A DNA stretch of 64,000 nt, from the NCBI GenBank assembly GCA_934454115.1, contig CAKSFQ010000001.1, forward strand, positions 298,149 through 362,148. Direction: 5' to 3'. The notes under the pieces are model-generated. The model was not told where the DNA came from and did no database searches. It worked only from the letters and a program-made list of their open reading frames with translations. Numbering within the stretch: the first letter of the stretch is position 1; every line of letters begins with the position of its first letter. Source of the DNA: an uncultured Clostridia bacterium (GTDB lineage Bacteria; Bacillota; Clostridia; Monoglobales; Monoglobaceae). The translations under genes were made by a program, and so were the position numbers. Shown in pieces: positions 8,734-16,458 of the stretch.

Positions 8734-8891
8734 TTAGGCACACGGAAGCCTGCCACAATATGGTTTAAGCAGGCAAATTTGTGAAAATACTGCGTTAAAA
8801 CGCTCGTCAATACGTCGGTATTCACTGCGCTTTTGCCTTGTATTTTACAAAAATTTGCTCTGTTTAAACTCTTCGACTCCCGTGCGCCTAA
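8734..8891. repeat. R3 element with imperfect terminal inverted repeats
   Basis: The segment is bounded by TTAGGCACACGGAAG at its left and the related inverted end CTTCGACTCCCGTGCGCCTA at its right. The ends pair over about a dozen bases. The same right end recurs at 24961-24980. Nothing coding is seen inside. With the two flanking promoters it accounts for the 372-bp gap between the AraC and flavoprotein genes. Confidence 0.5.
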
Positions 8892-8944
8892 CATCGCTTT
8901 GTACTATAATCGCGAAAAACGGGAACGAAACGGCGGTTTTGTTC

Positions 8945-8973
8945 TTGTTTTTTTGAAAATTGCATGGTATACT
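8945..8973 (+). promoter_or_regulatory. SigA-type promoter of the flavoprotein gene
   Basis: TTGTTT is followed after 17 bp by TATACT with an extended -10 (TGGTATACT). The ribosome site AAAAAGGAGG follows at 9021-9030. Confidence 0.65.
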
Positions 8974-9038
8974 GAAAAAATAAGGCATACACTTTAAAGA
9001 AGCGTACGTCAAATGACAGAAAAAAGGAGGACTTTTTG

Positions 9039-9668
9039 ATGAAAGTTTTACTGATTAACGGCAGCCCCAAAGAAAAGGGCTGCACCGATACGGCGCTGAC
9101 CGAGGTTGCGGCGGCGCTGAGCGACTGCGGCATCGAGACAGAAATCGTATCGGTGGGCGCAAAGCCGATCCAGGGCTGCATCGGCTGCGGCGGCTGCGCG
9201 GCGGCCGGAAACAGCCGCTGCGTCTTTACCAATGACAGCGTCAACACCGTGATCGAAAAGGCCGAAACCGCCGACGCCTTTGTAGTCGGCACGCCGGTGC
9301 ATTACGCGGCGGCGTCCGGGGCGATCACCTCTTTGATGGATCGCGTCTGTTATGCCGGCGGCAAGTATCTGCAATTCAAACCGGCCGCCTGTATCGCAAG
9401 CTGCCGTCGCGGCGGCGCAAGCGCAACCTACGATCAGATCAACAAATATTTTGGGATTTTAAACATGCCGATTGTCTCCTCCAACTACTGGAACATGGTG
9501 CACGGCAATACGCCGGACGAGGTACGCCGCGATGAAGAGGGCATGCAGACCATGCGCCAGCTTGGGCGAAACATGGCGTGGATCCTAAAGTGCATCGAAG
9601 CCGGAAAGGAAAACGGCGTTGCCATGCCCAAGACCGAGGCAAAAATCAAAACCAACTATATCCGCTAA
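9039..9668 (+). CDS. Flavodoxin-fold NAD(P)H oxidoreductase, iron-sulfur flavoprotein type
   Basis: This 209-residue protein has the FMN-binding fold of the NADPH-dependent FMN reductase and iron-sulfur flavoprotein group. The P-loop equivalent is INGSPKEKGCTD at residues 6-17, and GTPVHYAAASG near residue 85 is the second FMN contact. Between them lies a compact cysteine cluster C-x2-C-x2-C-x7-C (GCIGCGGCAAAGNSRC, about residues 46-61), the spacing of Isf proteins that bind a 4Fe-4S cluster. The start at 9039 is taken from GGAGG 8 bases upstream. The gene stands alone with its own promoter and terminator. Substrate is unknown; an electron-transfer or quinone/nitro reductase role is inferred. 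Confidence 0.82.
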   Translation: MKVLLINGSPKEKGCTDTALTEVAAALSDCGIETEIVSVGAKPIQGCIGCGGCAAAGNSRCVFTNDSVNTVIEKAETADAFVVGTPVHYAAASGAITSLMDRVCYAGGKYLQFKPAACIASCRRGGASATYDQINKYFGILNMPIVSSNYWNMVHGNTPDEVRRDEEGMQTMRQLGRNMAWILKCIEAGKENGVAMPKTEAKIKTNYIR

Positions 9669-9684
9669 CCGCATTTTGAGCACA

Positions 9685-9720
9685 AATAAGCGCCGACCGT
9701 TGGGTCAGCGCTTATTCTTT
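9685..9720 (+). terminator. Intrinsic terminator of the flavoprotein gene
   Basis: The stem AATAAGCGC...GCGCTTATT, extended inward by GACC/GGTC, is followed by CTTTTTCTT. It lies between convergent genes. Confidence 0.8.
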
Positions 9721-9728
9721 TTCTTAAA

Positions 9729-10520
9729 TTATTGCTGCATTTCCCGATTCCGACGGATACACGCGTCAATGCCGGACTGGATCGAGGTGCGAAACCCGGT
9801 ACGCTCTAATTCGCACACCGCCGCAATGGTGGTCCCGCCCGGCGAGCATACGTTGTCTTTAAGCTGCTCCGGGTGGATTCCGGTCTCCAGCACCATCTTT
9901 GCGCTGCCCTCCACCGCCTTTGCCGCAAGCTTTAACGCGTTTTCCTTGGTGAGTCCGTAGCGGACGCCGGCATCTGCCATGGCGTCAATCAGCATATAGA
10001 TATACGCCGGGCTGCTGCTGTGCAGCGCGATCGCAATATCCAACTCCTTTTCGGTCATGCAAAGCGTCATTCCCACGCTTTGCAGCAGGGACAAAACCGT
10101 TTCCTTTTCCGTCTCGTCAAGATTGTCATTCGGCACAACCACCGTCATACCGCAACCGACCTGCGCCGGCGTATTGGGCATGGTGCGCACGATCTTTTGA
10201 TCCGCGCCCAGATGCTTTTCCAAATACGAAAGCGTGATGCCGGCGGCAATCGAAACATAAATTTTATTCTTGTCTCCGGTAAGCTGATTTAGAACACGCT
10301 CCATCACATTGGGCTTTACCGCCAGAATCAGAATATCGGCCAGCCGCTCCGTCTCTTTGTTGTCAGTTGTGACCTTAACACCGATTTTCTGCCATGTTTT
10401 CAGCTTATCTTCATTCATGTCAGAGATAACCGCATCACCCGGCTGTATGATTTTTGCGTTCAGCATACCGCCAAGCAACGCAGACGCCATATTTCCGGCG
10501 CCGATCAATCCAATTCTCAT
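9729..10520 (-). CDS. proC: Pyrroline-5-carboxylate reductase
   Basis: This 263-residue enzyme catalyses the last step of proline synthesis, NAD(P)H-dependent reduction of pyrroline-5-carboxylate. The N-terminal Rossmann motif IGLIGAGNMASALLGG begins at residue 3. NTPAQVGCGMTVV near residue 120 and the signature SPAYIYMLIDAMADAGVRYGL near 170 belong to the C-terminal dimer domain, with SPGGTT near 225. An in-frame GTG lies three codons upstream, but AGGAG sits 8 bases before the ATG at 10520 and overlaps that GTG. It follows purB on the same strand with a 44-bp gap. Confidence 0.95.
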   Translation of the reverse strand: MRIGLIGAGNMASALLGGMLNAKIIQPGDAVISDMNEDKLKTWQKIGVKVTTDNKETERLADILILAVKPNVMERVLNQLTGDKNKIYVSIAAGITLSYLEKHLGADQKIVRTMPNTPAQVGCGMTVVVPNDNLDETEKETVLSLLQSVGMTLCMTEKELDIAIALHSSSPAYIYMLIDAMADAGVRYGLTKENALKLAAKAVEGSAKMVLETGIHPEQLKDNVCSPGGTTIAAVCELERTGFRTSIQSGIDACIRRNREMQQ

Positions 10521-10564
10521 ACCTATCACTCCTTTATCCGCACTTGATTTTAAACATGCTGAGC

Positions 10565-11995
10565 CTAAACGGTCAGTTCGACTTCCTCTGCCGCGTCCTC
10601 ACAATCACAAATCGCCGGATCCACATACTCCGCGATAAATTCCTCTACCTGCTGCACGCTGCGGCCGATAAAGTTCTCCGGCTTTAGGATTTTTTCTACC
10701 TCAGCCTTGGTAAGACCAAACGACAAGTCGGCAACAATGCGATCGATCAGGTCGTTGGGCTTTCCCTCTTCCTTTACGACTCTTGCCGCCGCCATCGAAT
10801 GCGTCCGAATCCGCTCATGCAGCTCCTGGCGGTCGCCGCCCTTTTTCACCGCGTCCATCAGGATATTTTCGGTCGCCATAAACGGCAGCTCCGACTGAAT
10901 GCGCTGCGCGATGACTTTGGGATAAACCACCAGACCGTTTGCCACATTCATATAGATGTTTAGGATGGCGTCCACGGTCAAAAACGCCTCTGCCACGCTG
11001 ATACGCTTATTGGCGGAATCATCCAGCGTACGCTCAAACCACTGGGTCGAGGTTGTCATTGCCGGGTTTAAGGCGTCCACCACGACATAACGCGCCAGCG
11101 AACAAATCCGCTCGCTCCGCATCGGATTGCGCTTATACGCCATTGCAGATGAACCGATCTGCGTCTTTTCAAACGGCTCTTCCATCTCTTTTAAATGCTG
11201 CAGCAGACGAATATCATTGGCAAATTTATAAGCGCTTTGCGCCACGCCGCTCAGCACGGACAGCATCTGATAATCCAACTTCCGAGAATACGTCTGTCCC
11301 GAAACCGGATAATATTTTTGATAGCCCATCTTTTCGCAGATTTTCTTTTCCAGTTCTTTCACCTTTTGCGTGTCACCGTCAAAAAGCTCCATAAAGCTTG
11401 CCTGGGTACCCGTGGTTCCCTTCGAACCCAAAAGCGCGGCACGGCTCAGCTGAAAATCGATGTTCTCTAAATCCATCATCAGTTCCCAGAGCCAGAGCGA
11501 CGCACGCTTGCCGACGGTCGTCAGCTGCGCCGCCTGAAAATGCGTAAACCCAAGGGTCGGCATTGCCTTATACTCCAGCGCAAAATCACGAAGATACGAA
11601 ATCACACGGATCAGCTTGCTGCGGATCAGCCGCAGCCCCTCATACATGATGATGATATCCGTATTGTCGCCCACATAACAGGAGGTCGCGCCAAGGTGAA
11701 TGATCCCCTTTGCGGACGGGCACTGGGTTCCGTACGCGTACACATGTGCCATTACGTCATGCCGAACGATCTTTTCCCGCTCCTTAGCAACGGCATAGTT
11801 AATGTCGTCCACATGGTCTTTCAGTTCCTGCACCTGTTCCGGCGTGATTTTAAGCCCCAGCTCCATCTCCGATTCTGCCAGGGCAACCCAAAGCTTTCGC
11901 CAGGTCTTAAACTTCTTATCCGGCGAGAAGATATACTTCATCTCCTTGCTGGCATAACGGGAATTTAACGGGCTTTCGTAAACATCCTTTTGCAT
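10565..11995 (-). CDS. purB: Adenylosuccinate lyase
   Basis: This 476-residue member of the fumarase/aspartase superfamily cleaves adenylosuccinate and SAICAR in purine synthesis, releasing fumarate. The family signature IGSSAMAYKRNPMRSERI near residue 285 holds the flexible catalytic Ser loop. HLGATSCYVGDN near residue 98 and GFTHFQAAQLTTVGKRA near 155 (catalytic His) are the other two conserved regions. The start is preceded by AAGGAGA. Length matches the longer form of the family. Upstream lie an R2-like segment and R1 copy B, then the aminotransferase gene on the same strand. Confidence 0.96.
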   Translation of the reverse strand: MQKDVYESPLNSRYASKEMKYIFSPDKKFKTWRKLWVALAESEMELGLKITPEQVQELKDHVDDINYAVAKEREKIVRHDVMAHVYAYGTQCPSAKGIIHLGATSCYVGDNTDIIIMYEGLRLIRSKLIRVISYLRDFALEYKAMPTLGFTHFQAAQLTTVGKRASLWLWELMMDLENIDFQLSRAALLGSKGTTGTQASFMELFDGDTQKVKELEKKICEKMGYQKYYPVSGQTYSRKLDYQMLSVLSGVAQSAYKFANDIRLLQHLKEMEEPFEKTQIGSSAMAYKRNPMRSERICSLARYVVVDALNPAMTTSTQWFERTLDDSANKRISVAEAFLTVDAILNIYMNVANGLVVYPKVIAQRIQSELPFMATENILMDAVKKGGDRQELHERIRTHSMAAARVVKEEGKPNDLIDRIVADLSFGLTKAEVEKILKPENFIGRSVQQVEEFIAEYVDPAICDCEDAAEEVELTV

Positions 11996-12078
11996 CTTGT
12001 CTCTCCTTACGTTTTCCTATTTTCGCTTCCCTGCAATCTTTAAATTCGATTCCTCCCAAAACGGCGGAATCCTAATTT

Positions 12079-12249
12079 GCGAAAAATTTCATTTTGATTT
12101 GATCGCCGTCCCCTGCTTAGCCATTGCCGTCTCGGCTCTCGCCTCGGTCAGCGATGGACGACTGCCGGTGGCAGTCGTCGCCACGGCGGCGCGGCAATGA
12201 AATTTTTCGCCAATCTCATGTTGTTTTCGGCAAAATATTGCGACATTCT
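12079..12249. repeat. R1 element, copy B
   Basis: The perfect inverted repeat GCGAAAAATTTCATT (12079-12093) with its complement (12196-12210) encloses a core that differs from copy A at only about ten of 131 positions. It continues with the family tail TTTTCGGCAAAATATTGCGACATT. Unlike copy A, no flanking direct repeat or duplicated terminator is visible. A short R2-like segment (about 12045-12077) abuts the left side. The copy lies between co-directional aspartate aminotransferase and purB genes. Confidence 0.75.
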
Positions 12250-12253
12250 CTAG

Positions 12254-13483
12254 CTAGTCCAGCGTGTTATCGGAATAAACAACCTCTTTGCTCTCTCCCT
12301 TTAAATACTCCTCCAGACGGTCAAGCCCGGTGCGAATTACCTCCATCGAGGTTGCGTAGGAAAGACGCACATAGCCTTCGATACCAAAGCCCTCACTCGG
12401 CACCATGGCAACCAGGGCGCGATCTAACACGTCCTCGCACAGTGCCTTAGCGGTATGAATCATCTTTCCGTAATGCTCCTTGCCAAGCACACCCTTCACA
12501 TTCATAAACACATAAAAAGCGCCGTGCGGACACTGACAGCTCAGCCCATCAATCTCATTAATGCGTGCAACCATATAATCCCGGCGGCGTACATATTCCT
12601 CCTTCATCAGATCAATTACCGATTGGTCGCCGTTCAGCGCGGCAACCGATGCTGCCTGTGCAATTGAGTTCGGGTTAGAGGTCGCGTGACTCTGGATATT
12701 GCTCATCGCCTTAATCACGGGAACCTCCGCAACGGCGTATCCGATTCTCCACCCGGTCATGGCATAGGTCTTTGCCATACCGTTTACAATGATGGTATGC
12801 TTTTTGATCTCGTCTCCCAGGGTTGCGATGTTGACATGCTCTCCCTCATAGACCAGCTTTTCGTAAATCTCGTCAAAAACGATGTAGATGGAATGCTCCA
12901 CCGCAAACGCACCGATTTTTTCCATTTCCTCTTTGGTATAAATCATGCCGGTCGGATTGCTGGGGGTATTGAGCACCAACGCTCTCGTCTTATCGGTGCA
13001 GGCCGCCTCTAACTGATCCATGGTAAATTTAAACTGATTTTCCTCGGCAGTTTCGATATAGACGGGCACGCCGTCCGCCATCTTTACCATCTCCGGATAG
13101 CTCACCCAGTACGGCGCCGGAATCAGCACCTCATCCCCCGGATTTAAGATTGCCATAAAGATATTGGTCAGGGCATGCTTACCGCCGTTACACACGATCA
13201 CATTTGCCGTAGTATAAGTCAGTCCGGTGTCTCTCAGCACCTTATCGCAGATCGCCTGTTTGAGCTCCAGTGTACCGGACGCCGGCGTGTAACGGGTAAA
13301 GTTATTTTCAATTGCACGAATTCCTGCCGCCTTTACATGATCCGGCGTATTAAAGTCAGGCTCGCCGGCGCCGAATCCGACAACAGGGATTCCCTGCTTT
13401 TTCATCTGCTTAAATTTAGAGTCGATTGCCAGAGTCGGAGACGGACTGATTGCCCTCGCCTTATTAGAAATTTGCAAATTCAT
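12254..13483 (-). CDS. Pyridoxal-phosphate aspartate aminotransferase, class I
   Basis: The 409-residue protein belongs to the class I aminotransferase subgroup I-gamma, which includes aspartate and broad aromatic/prephenate aminotransferases. NTPSNPTGMIYTKEE near residue 170 and DEIYEKLVYEG near 202 frame the cofactor pocket; the Schiff-base lysine lies in MAKTYAMTGWRIGY near 235. YVRLSYATS near 370 contains the carboxylate-binding arginine. The start at 13483 follows GGAGG, and an upstream extension of the frame lies over the promoter. In this genome it could transaminate oxaloacetate or the phenylpyruvate and prephenate made by the aro operon; specificity is not readable. Confidence 0.9.
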   Translation of the reverse strand: MNLQISNKARAISPSPTLAIDSKFKQMKKQGIPVVGFGAGEPDFNTPDHVKAAGIRAIENNFTRYTPASGTLELKQAICDKVLRDTGLTYTTANVIVCNGGKHALTNIFMAILNPGDEVLIPAPYWVSYPEMVKMADGVPVYIETAEENQFKFTMDQLEAACTDKTRALVLNTPSNPTGMIYTKEEMEKIGAFAVEHSIYIVFDEIYEKLVYEGEHVNIATLGDEIKKHTIIVNGMAKTYAMTGWRIGYAVAEVPVIKAMSNIQSHATSNPNSIAQAASVAALNGDQSVIDLMKEEYVRRRDYMVARINEIDGLSCQCPHGAFYVFMNVKGVLGKEHYGKMIHTAKALCEDVLDRALVAMVPSEGFGIEGYVRLSYATSMEVIRTGLDRLEEYLKGESKEVVYSDNTLD

Positions 13484-13518
13484 ATGTTTAAACCTCCAAG
13501 GAATCATAATACTACAAT

Positions 13519-13547
13519 ATTTTAATACATCTGACCGCAAAATGCAA
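13519..13547 (-). promoter_or_regulatory. Candidate SigA promoter of the aminotransferase gene
   Basis: On the minus strand TTGCAT is followed after 17 bp by TAAAAT, about 36 bp upstream of the start codon. Confidence 0.55.
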
Positions 13548-13566
13548 CAGCATTTTGTAAAAAAAG

Positions 13567-14517
13567 TCACTTTCTTCGCGCCAGCGTCTGTGCAAAAATT
13601 CTGTAAAAATTACCAAAGCAAATGCGCTCAATCAGATCCTTCGGCCACCGCCGTTTTCGCATCGCATCGACAAGATCCCGCATGTTCTCTACGCCGCGGA
13701 TACCGTTCGGCAATGCGTCAACCCCGTCAAAATCGGAGCCGAGCCCAAGTATTCGGCCGCCGCCGCGGTCTAGGATATATTCCATATGTGAAAGGATTGT
13801 GTCAATGCCGCAGTTTCCGCTGTCCGACAAAAACTGCGGATAAAAGTTCATTCCAATACCGCCGCCGCGGTCAATCAGCAGCTTGATCTGTTCATCATCC
13901 AGGTTACGCGGATGATGGCAGAGCGCGTAAACGCAGGAATGCGACGCTACAAACGGATGCTTTGTCACAGCGGCAACATCCCAGAACCCTTTTCTCGACA
14001 GGTGCGACACATCCACCAAAATTCCCATGTCTTCCATCATGGCTACGGCCTGCCGTCCGAAATCGGTCAAACCGCCGCCGCGGCTTTCGGTGATACCGTC
14101 CGCCAGCTCATTGGCATAGTTCCAAGTCAGTGTAATCAGCCGTACACCCAGGCGTTCGTACATCCAAAGATTGGAAAGCGACCCCTCCAGCGCCTCGGCG
14201 CCCTCGATCGATAAAATCGCGCCGCAGCCGTTTTGCGCGGCCACTGCCTTTAAATCTCTTTCCGATTGAATGAGCCAGAGCTGACCCTTATTTTTTTCAA
14301 TTTCCTCATGAATTTTATGCAGCATCGCAACGCACGCCGTCATCGGCGAAGAAGAAATCCCCTTTTGGTCGATAAAGGCCGCAAAAACCTGAATATAGTT
14401 TTTGTGCGCCGCCATGCGTTCAAGGTCTAAATGCAGCGTATTTTTCTGAAGCCCCTGATTCCTCTCCATCATCTCTAAAATGGTATCGCAGTGCATGTCA
14501 AATATTTTCTGTTTCAT
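13567..14517 (-). CDS. Membrane dipeptidase family (M19) peptidase
   Basis: The 316-residue zinc dipeptidase carries the M19 metal-binding set: DMHCDT near residue 7 (HxD), the bridging Glu in SIEGAEALEG near 124, VDVSHLSRKG near 190, ASHSCVYAL near 212 and GLGSDFDGVD near 255. No signal peptide is seen, so it is probably cytoplasmic, as for other bacterial members that cleave L-D and D-D dipeptides. It is the last gene of the rplS-lepB-ylqF-rnhB-yraN run, starting 4 bp after yraN, with GAGGGGG as ribosome site. The physiological substrate is unknown. Confidence 0.92.
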   Translation of the reverse strand: MKQKIFDMHCDTILEMMERNQGLQKNTLHLDLERMAAHKNYIQVFAAFIDQKGISSSPMTACVAMLHKIHEEIEKNKGQLWLIQSERDLKAVAAQNGCGAILSIEGAEALEGSLSNLWMYERLGVRLITLTWNYANELADGITESRGGGLTDFGRQAVAMMEDMGILVDVSHLSRKGFWDVAAVTKHPFVASHSCVYALCHHPRNLDDEQIKLLIDRGGGIGMNFYPQFLSDSGNCGIDTILSHMEYILDRGGGRILGLGSDFDGVDALPNGIRGVENMRDLVDAMRKRRWPKDLIERICFGNFYRIFAQTLARRK

Positions 14518-14521
14518 CCGC

Positions 14522-14902
14522 TTATGCCCCCTCTATCACAAGATTCGGCGTATGAATCACTTCTTTCAGCTGCATTATGCCGACCGATTCCACAGCAAAA
14601 ACCTCCACCGCGTCAAACCGGATTTCCAGCTGCGTCGGGTGCTCAGAAAGATAAGCCGCCGCCGCGCGCCGCATATGCTGTATTTTTCTGCGGTCGATTG
14701 CCTCAATCGGCCTGCCGTAGTGCAGATTGCTCCTGGTCTTGACCTCTACAAAAACAAGGTGCGTTTTTGTCCGCGCGATTAGATCCAACTCTCCGCCGGC
14801 CGCCCGATAGTTTTTTTCAAGGATTTGATACTGCTTCTTTTGCAGATAAGCTGCGGCGGCCGCCTCGCCGAAATCACCAAGATCCTTGCGATAGCGGCTC
14901 AT
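14522..14902 (-). CDS. yraN: YraN/UPF0102 endonuclease-like protein
   Basis: This 126-residue protein is of the UPF0102 family, which has a restriction-endonuclease-like fold. The conserved core GGELDLIARTKTHLVFVEVKTRS (about residues 36-58) holds the E-x-D and E-V-K residues expected of the nuclease active site, preceded by the family start GDFGEAAAAAYL. Function in the cell is not established for the family. The start overlaps the end of rnhB by 4 bp, the arrangement commonly seen in bacteria. Confidence 0.93.
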   Translation of the reverse strand: MSRYRKDLGDFGEAAAAAYLQKKQYQILEKNYRAAGGELDLIARTKTHLVFVEVKTRSNLHYGRPIEAIDRRKIQHMRRAAAAYLSEHPTQLEIRFDAVEVFAVESVGIMQLKEVIHTPNLVIEGA

Positions 14903-15507
14903 ACCTTACCAAGCACCTTATCCGTCATAAACGAGACGCGGTGCAGCGGTGTCAGACCATAGGCCCTGATTGCCTCCATATGCACCTTTGTTCCGTAGCC
15001 CTTATGCTTTTCAAAGGCATATTCCGGGTATTCCTTTGCCATTTCTTTCATATAGCGGTCTCTTGTCACCTTTGCCATGATTGATGCGGCGGCGATGGAC
15101 TGAGACTTTGCATCACCCTTGATCAGATAGGCATGTGGCACGGGAAACGGGATTTTATCGTTGCCGTCGATCAATAAAAAGTCAGCCGGCAGGGATAACT
15201 TTTTCACAGCGTTTTCCATCGCAAGGTGGGTCGCCTGCCGGATGTTAATCTGATCAATTGTGGGCGCGTCTACAAACGCATAGCTCCAGCTAAGCGCGTT
15301 TTGCGCGATGACATCATACAGCGCCTCACGCTTTTTCTCACTCAGCTTTTTTGAATCGTTTACGCCGTCTAAGATCAGTCCGGACGGCAATATCACCGCG
15401 GCGGCGCAAACCGGCCCGGCCAAGGGGCCGCGTCCCGCCTCGTCGATGCCTGCAACGTATTGAAAGCCCTGCGCATAGTAAGCGGCGTCCGTCTCGAAAA
15501 GGTTCAT
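14899..15507 (-). CDS. rnhB: Ribonuclease HII
   Basis: The 202-residue enzyme removes ribonucleotides from DNA and RNA-DNA hybrids. The signature GIDEAGRGPLAGPVCAAAVIL (from residue 20) holds the first two catalytic acids. DGNDKIPF near residue 115 supplies the third and AAASIMAKVTRDR near 138 the last region. The start follows AGGAGG. A terminator-like hairpin lies just upstream, between ylqF and rnhB, so expression of this half of the operon may be lower or separately started. Confidence 0.96.
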   Translation of the reverse strand: MNLFETDAAYYAQGFQYVAGIDEAGRGPLAGPVCAAAVILPSGLILDGVNDSKKLSEKKREALYDVIAQNALSWSYAFVDAPTIDQINIRQATHLAMENAVKKLSLPADFLLIDGNDKIPFPVPHAYLIKGDAKSQSIAAASIMAKVTRDRYMKEMAKEYPEYAFEKHKGYGTKVHMEAIRAYGLTPLHRVSFMTDKVLGKV

Positions 15508-15543
15508 GGTTTTTCCTCCTAACCATTCTTTATTTCACACACA

Positions 15544-15569
15544 CAAAGGCGGTGCACAAATACACCGCC
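15544..15569 (-). terminator. Hairpin in the ylqF-rnhB gap
   Basis: A 9-bp stem AAGGCGGTG/CACCGCCTT with an 8-nt loop abuts the ylqF stop codon. On the minus strand it is followed by TTTGTGTG, a weak U-tract, so partial termination or mRNA-end protection is more likely than a full stop. Confidence 0.5.
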
Positions 15570-16433
15570 TTATTCTGCCTTGGTATCCGGAAGTTCCAGG
15601 GTAATCGCGCCGAGCTTGCTGCTGCGAAAATCGTCCAAAAGCAGTGCGGCGGCACGAAAGGTGTCCACCCTTCCGCCTGATACGATACAGCCGCGCTTTC
15701 GGCCGATTTCCTCCAAGAGGTCATACGGCTCCGTTTGGGCGGGATCGATCGTCAGCTTATACCGCGCACAAAGCGCCGCCGCGTACCGCTCGGATAAATA
15801 GGCAAGCAGCTGACAGGCCAGCTCCTCAGTATCGATGATTTCGTCACGGATTCCGCCGGTAAAGGCAATCCGCTTTGCTGCCTCCGGACTTTCAAACTTT
15901 GGCCATAAAATTCCCGGCGTATCGAGCAGCTCGTACTTTCCGGCAATGCGAATCCATTGCTTGGTGGTCGTGATTCCGGGACGATCCCCGGTCTTTGCCG
16001 CACTGCGCCCGGACAGACGGTTGATGAACGAGGATTTCCCGACGTTGGGAATCCCCACCACCATCAGCTTTACACTGTGCCGCTGAATGCCGCGGCTGCG
16101 GTCACGTTCGATCTTCTCCTTCATGACGCGGTCAATCGCCGGTGCAAAGGCAGAAAAGCCTTTTCCGCTCTGACTGTCAAGCGGAACGGCAGCCAAGCCC
16201 TGACGGGCAAAATAAGCCTGCCACGCTGATGTTGCAGCGCTGTCGGCAAGGTCTGCCTTATTAAGTACCAAAATTCGCAGCTTATCCCCGGCAATTTTAT
16301 CAATCTCCGGATTGCGGGATGAAAGCGGAAGCCGGGCATCCAAAATTTCAACCAGGACATCAACCAGCTTTAAATGCTCTGAGATCATGCGTCTGGTTTT
16401 GGACATGTGTCCGGGAAACCACTGTAAGTTCAT
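15570..16433 (-). CDS. ylqF: Ribosome biogenesis GTPase YlqF/RbgA
   Basis: The 287-residue circularly permuted GTPase acts late in 50S subunit assembly. The order of motifs shows the permutation: NLQWFPGHMSKT at the start, G4 LNKADL near residue 57, then G1 GIPNVGKSSFINRL near 125 and G3 DTPGI near 170. The C-terminal helical domain follows. Start 16433 is chosen because the GGGG ribosome site is 10 bases away; an in-frame ATG three codons upstream would almost touch it. Its place next to lepB and rnhB is conserved in Firmicutes. Confidence 0.94.
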   Translation of the reverse strand: MNLQWFPGHMSKTRRMISEHLKLVDVLVEILDARLPLSSRNPEIDKIAGDKLRILVLNKADLADSAATSAWQAYFARQGLAAVPLDSQSGKGFSAFAPAIDRVMKEKIERDRSRGIQRHSVKLMVVGIPNVGKSSFINRLSGRSAAKTGDRPGITTTKQWIRIAGKYELLDTPGILWPKFESPEAAKRIAFTGGIRDEIIDTEELACQLLAYLSERYAAALCARYKLTIDPAQTEPYDLLEEIGRKRGCIVSGGRVDTFRAAALLLDDFRSSKLGAITLELPDTKAE

Positions 16434-16458
16434 CGTTTTCATCCCCTTTTACTTTCTT

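Noticed and set aside
12254-13570. Longer form of the aminotransferase with 29 more N-terminal residues
   Set aside because: The extension covers the promoter and ribosome site and has no likeness to the family; GGAGG marks the start at 13483.
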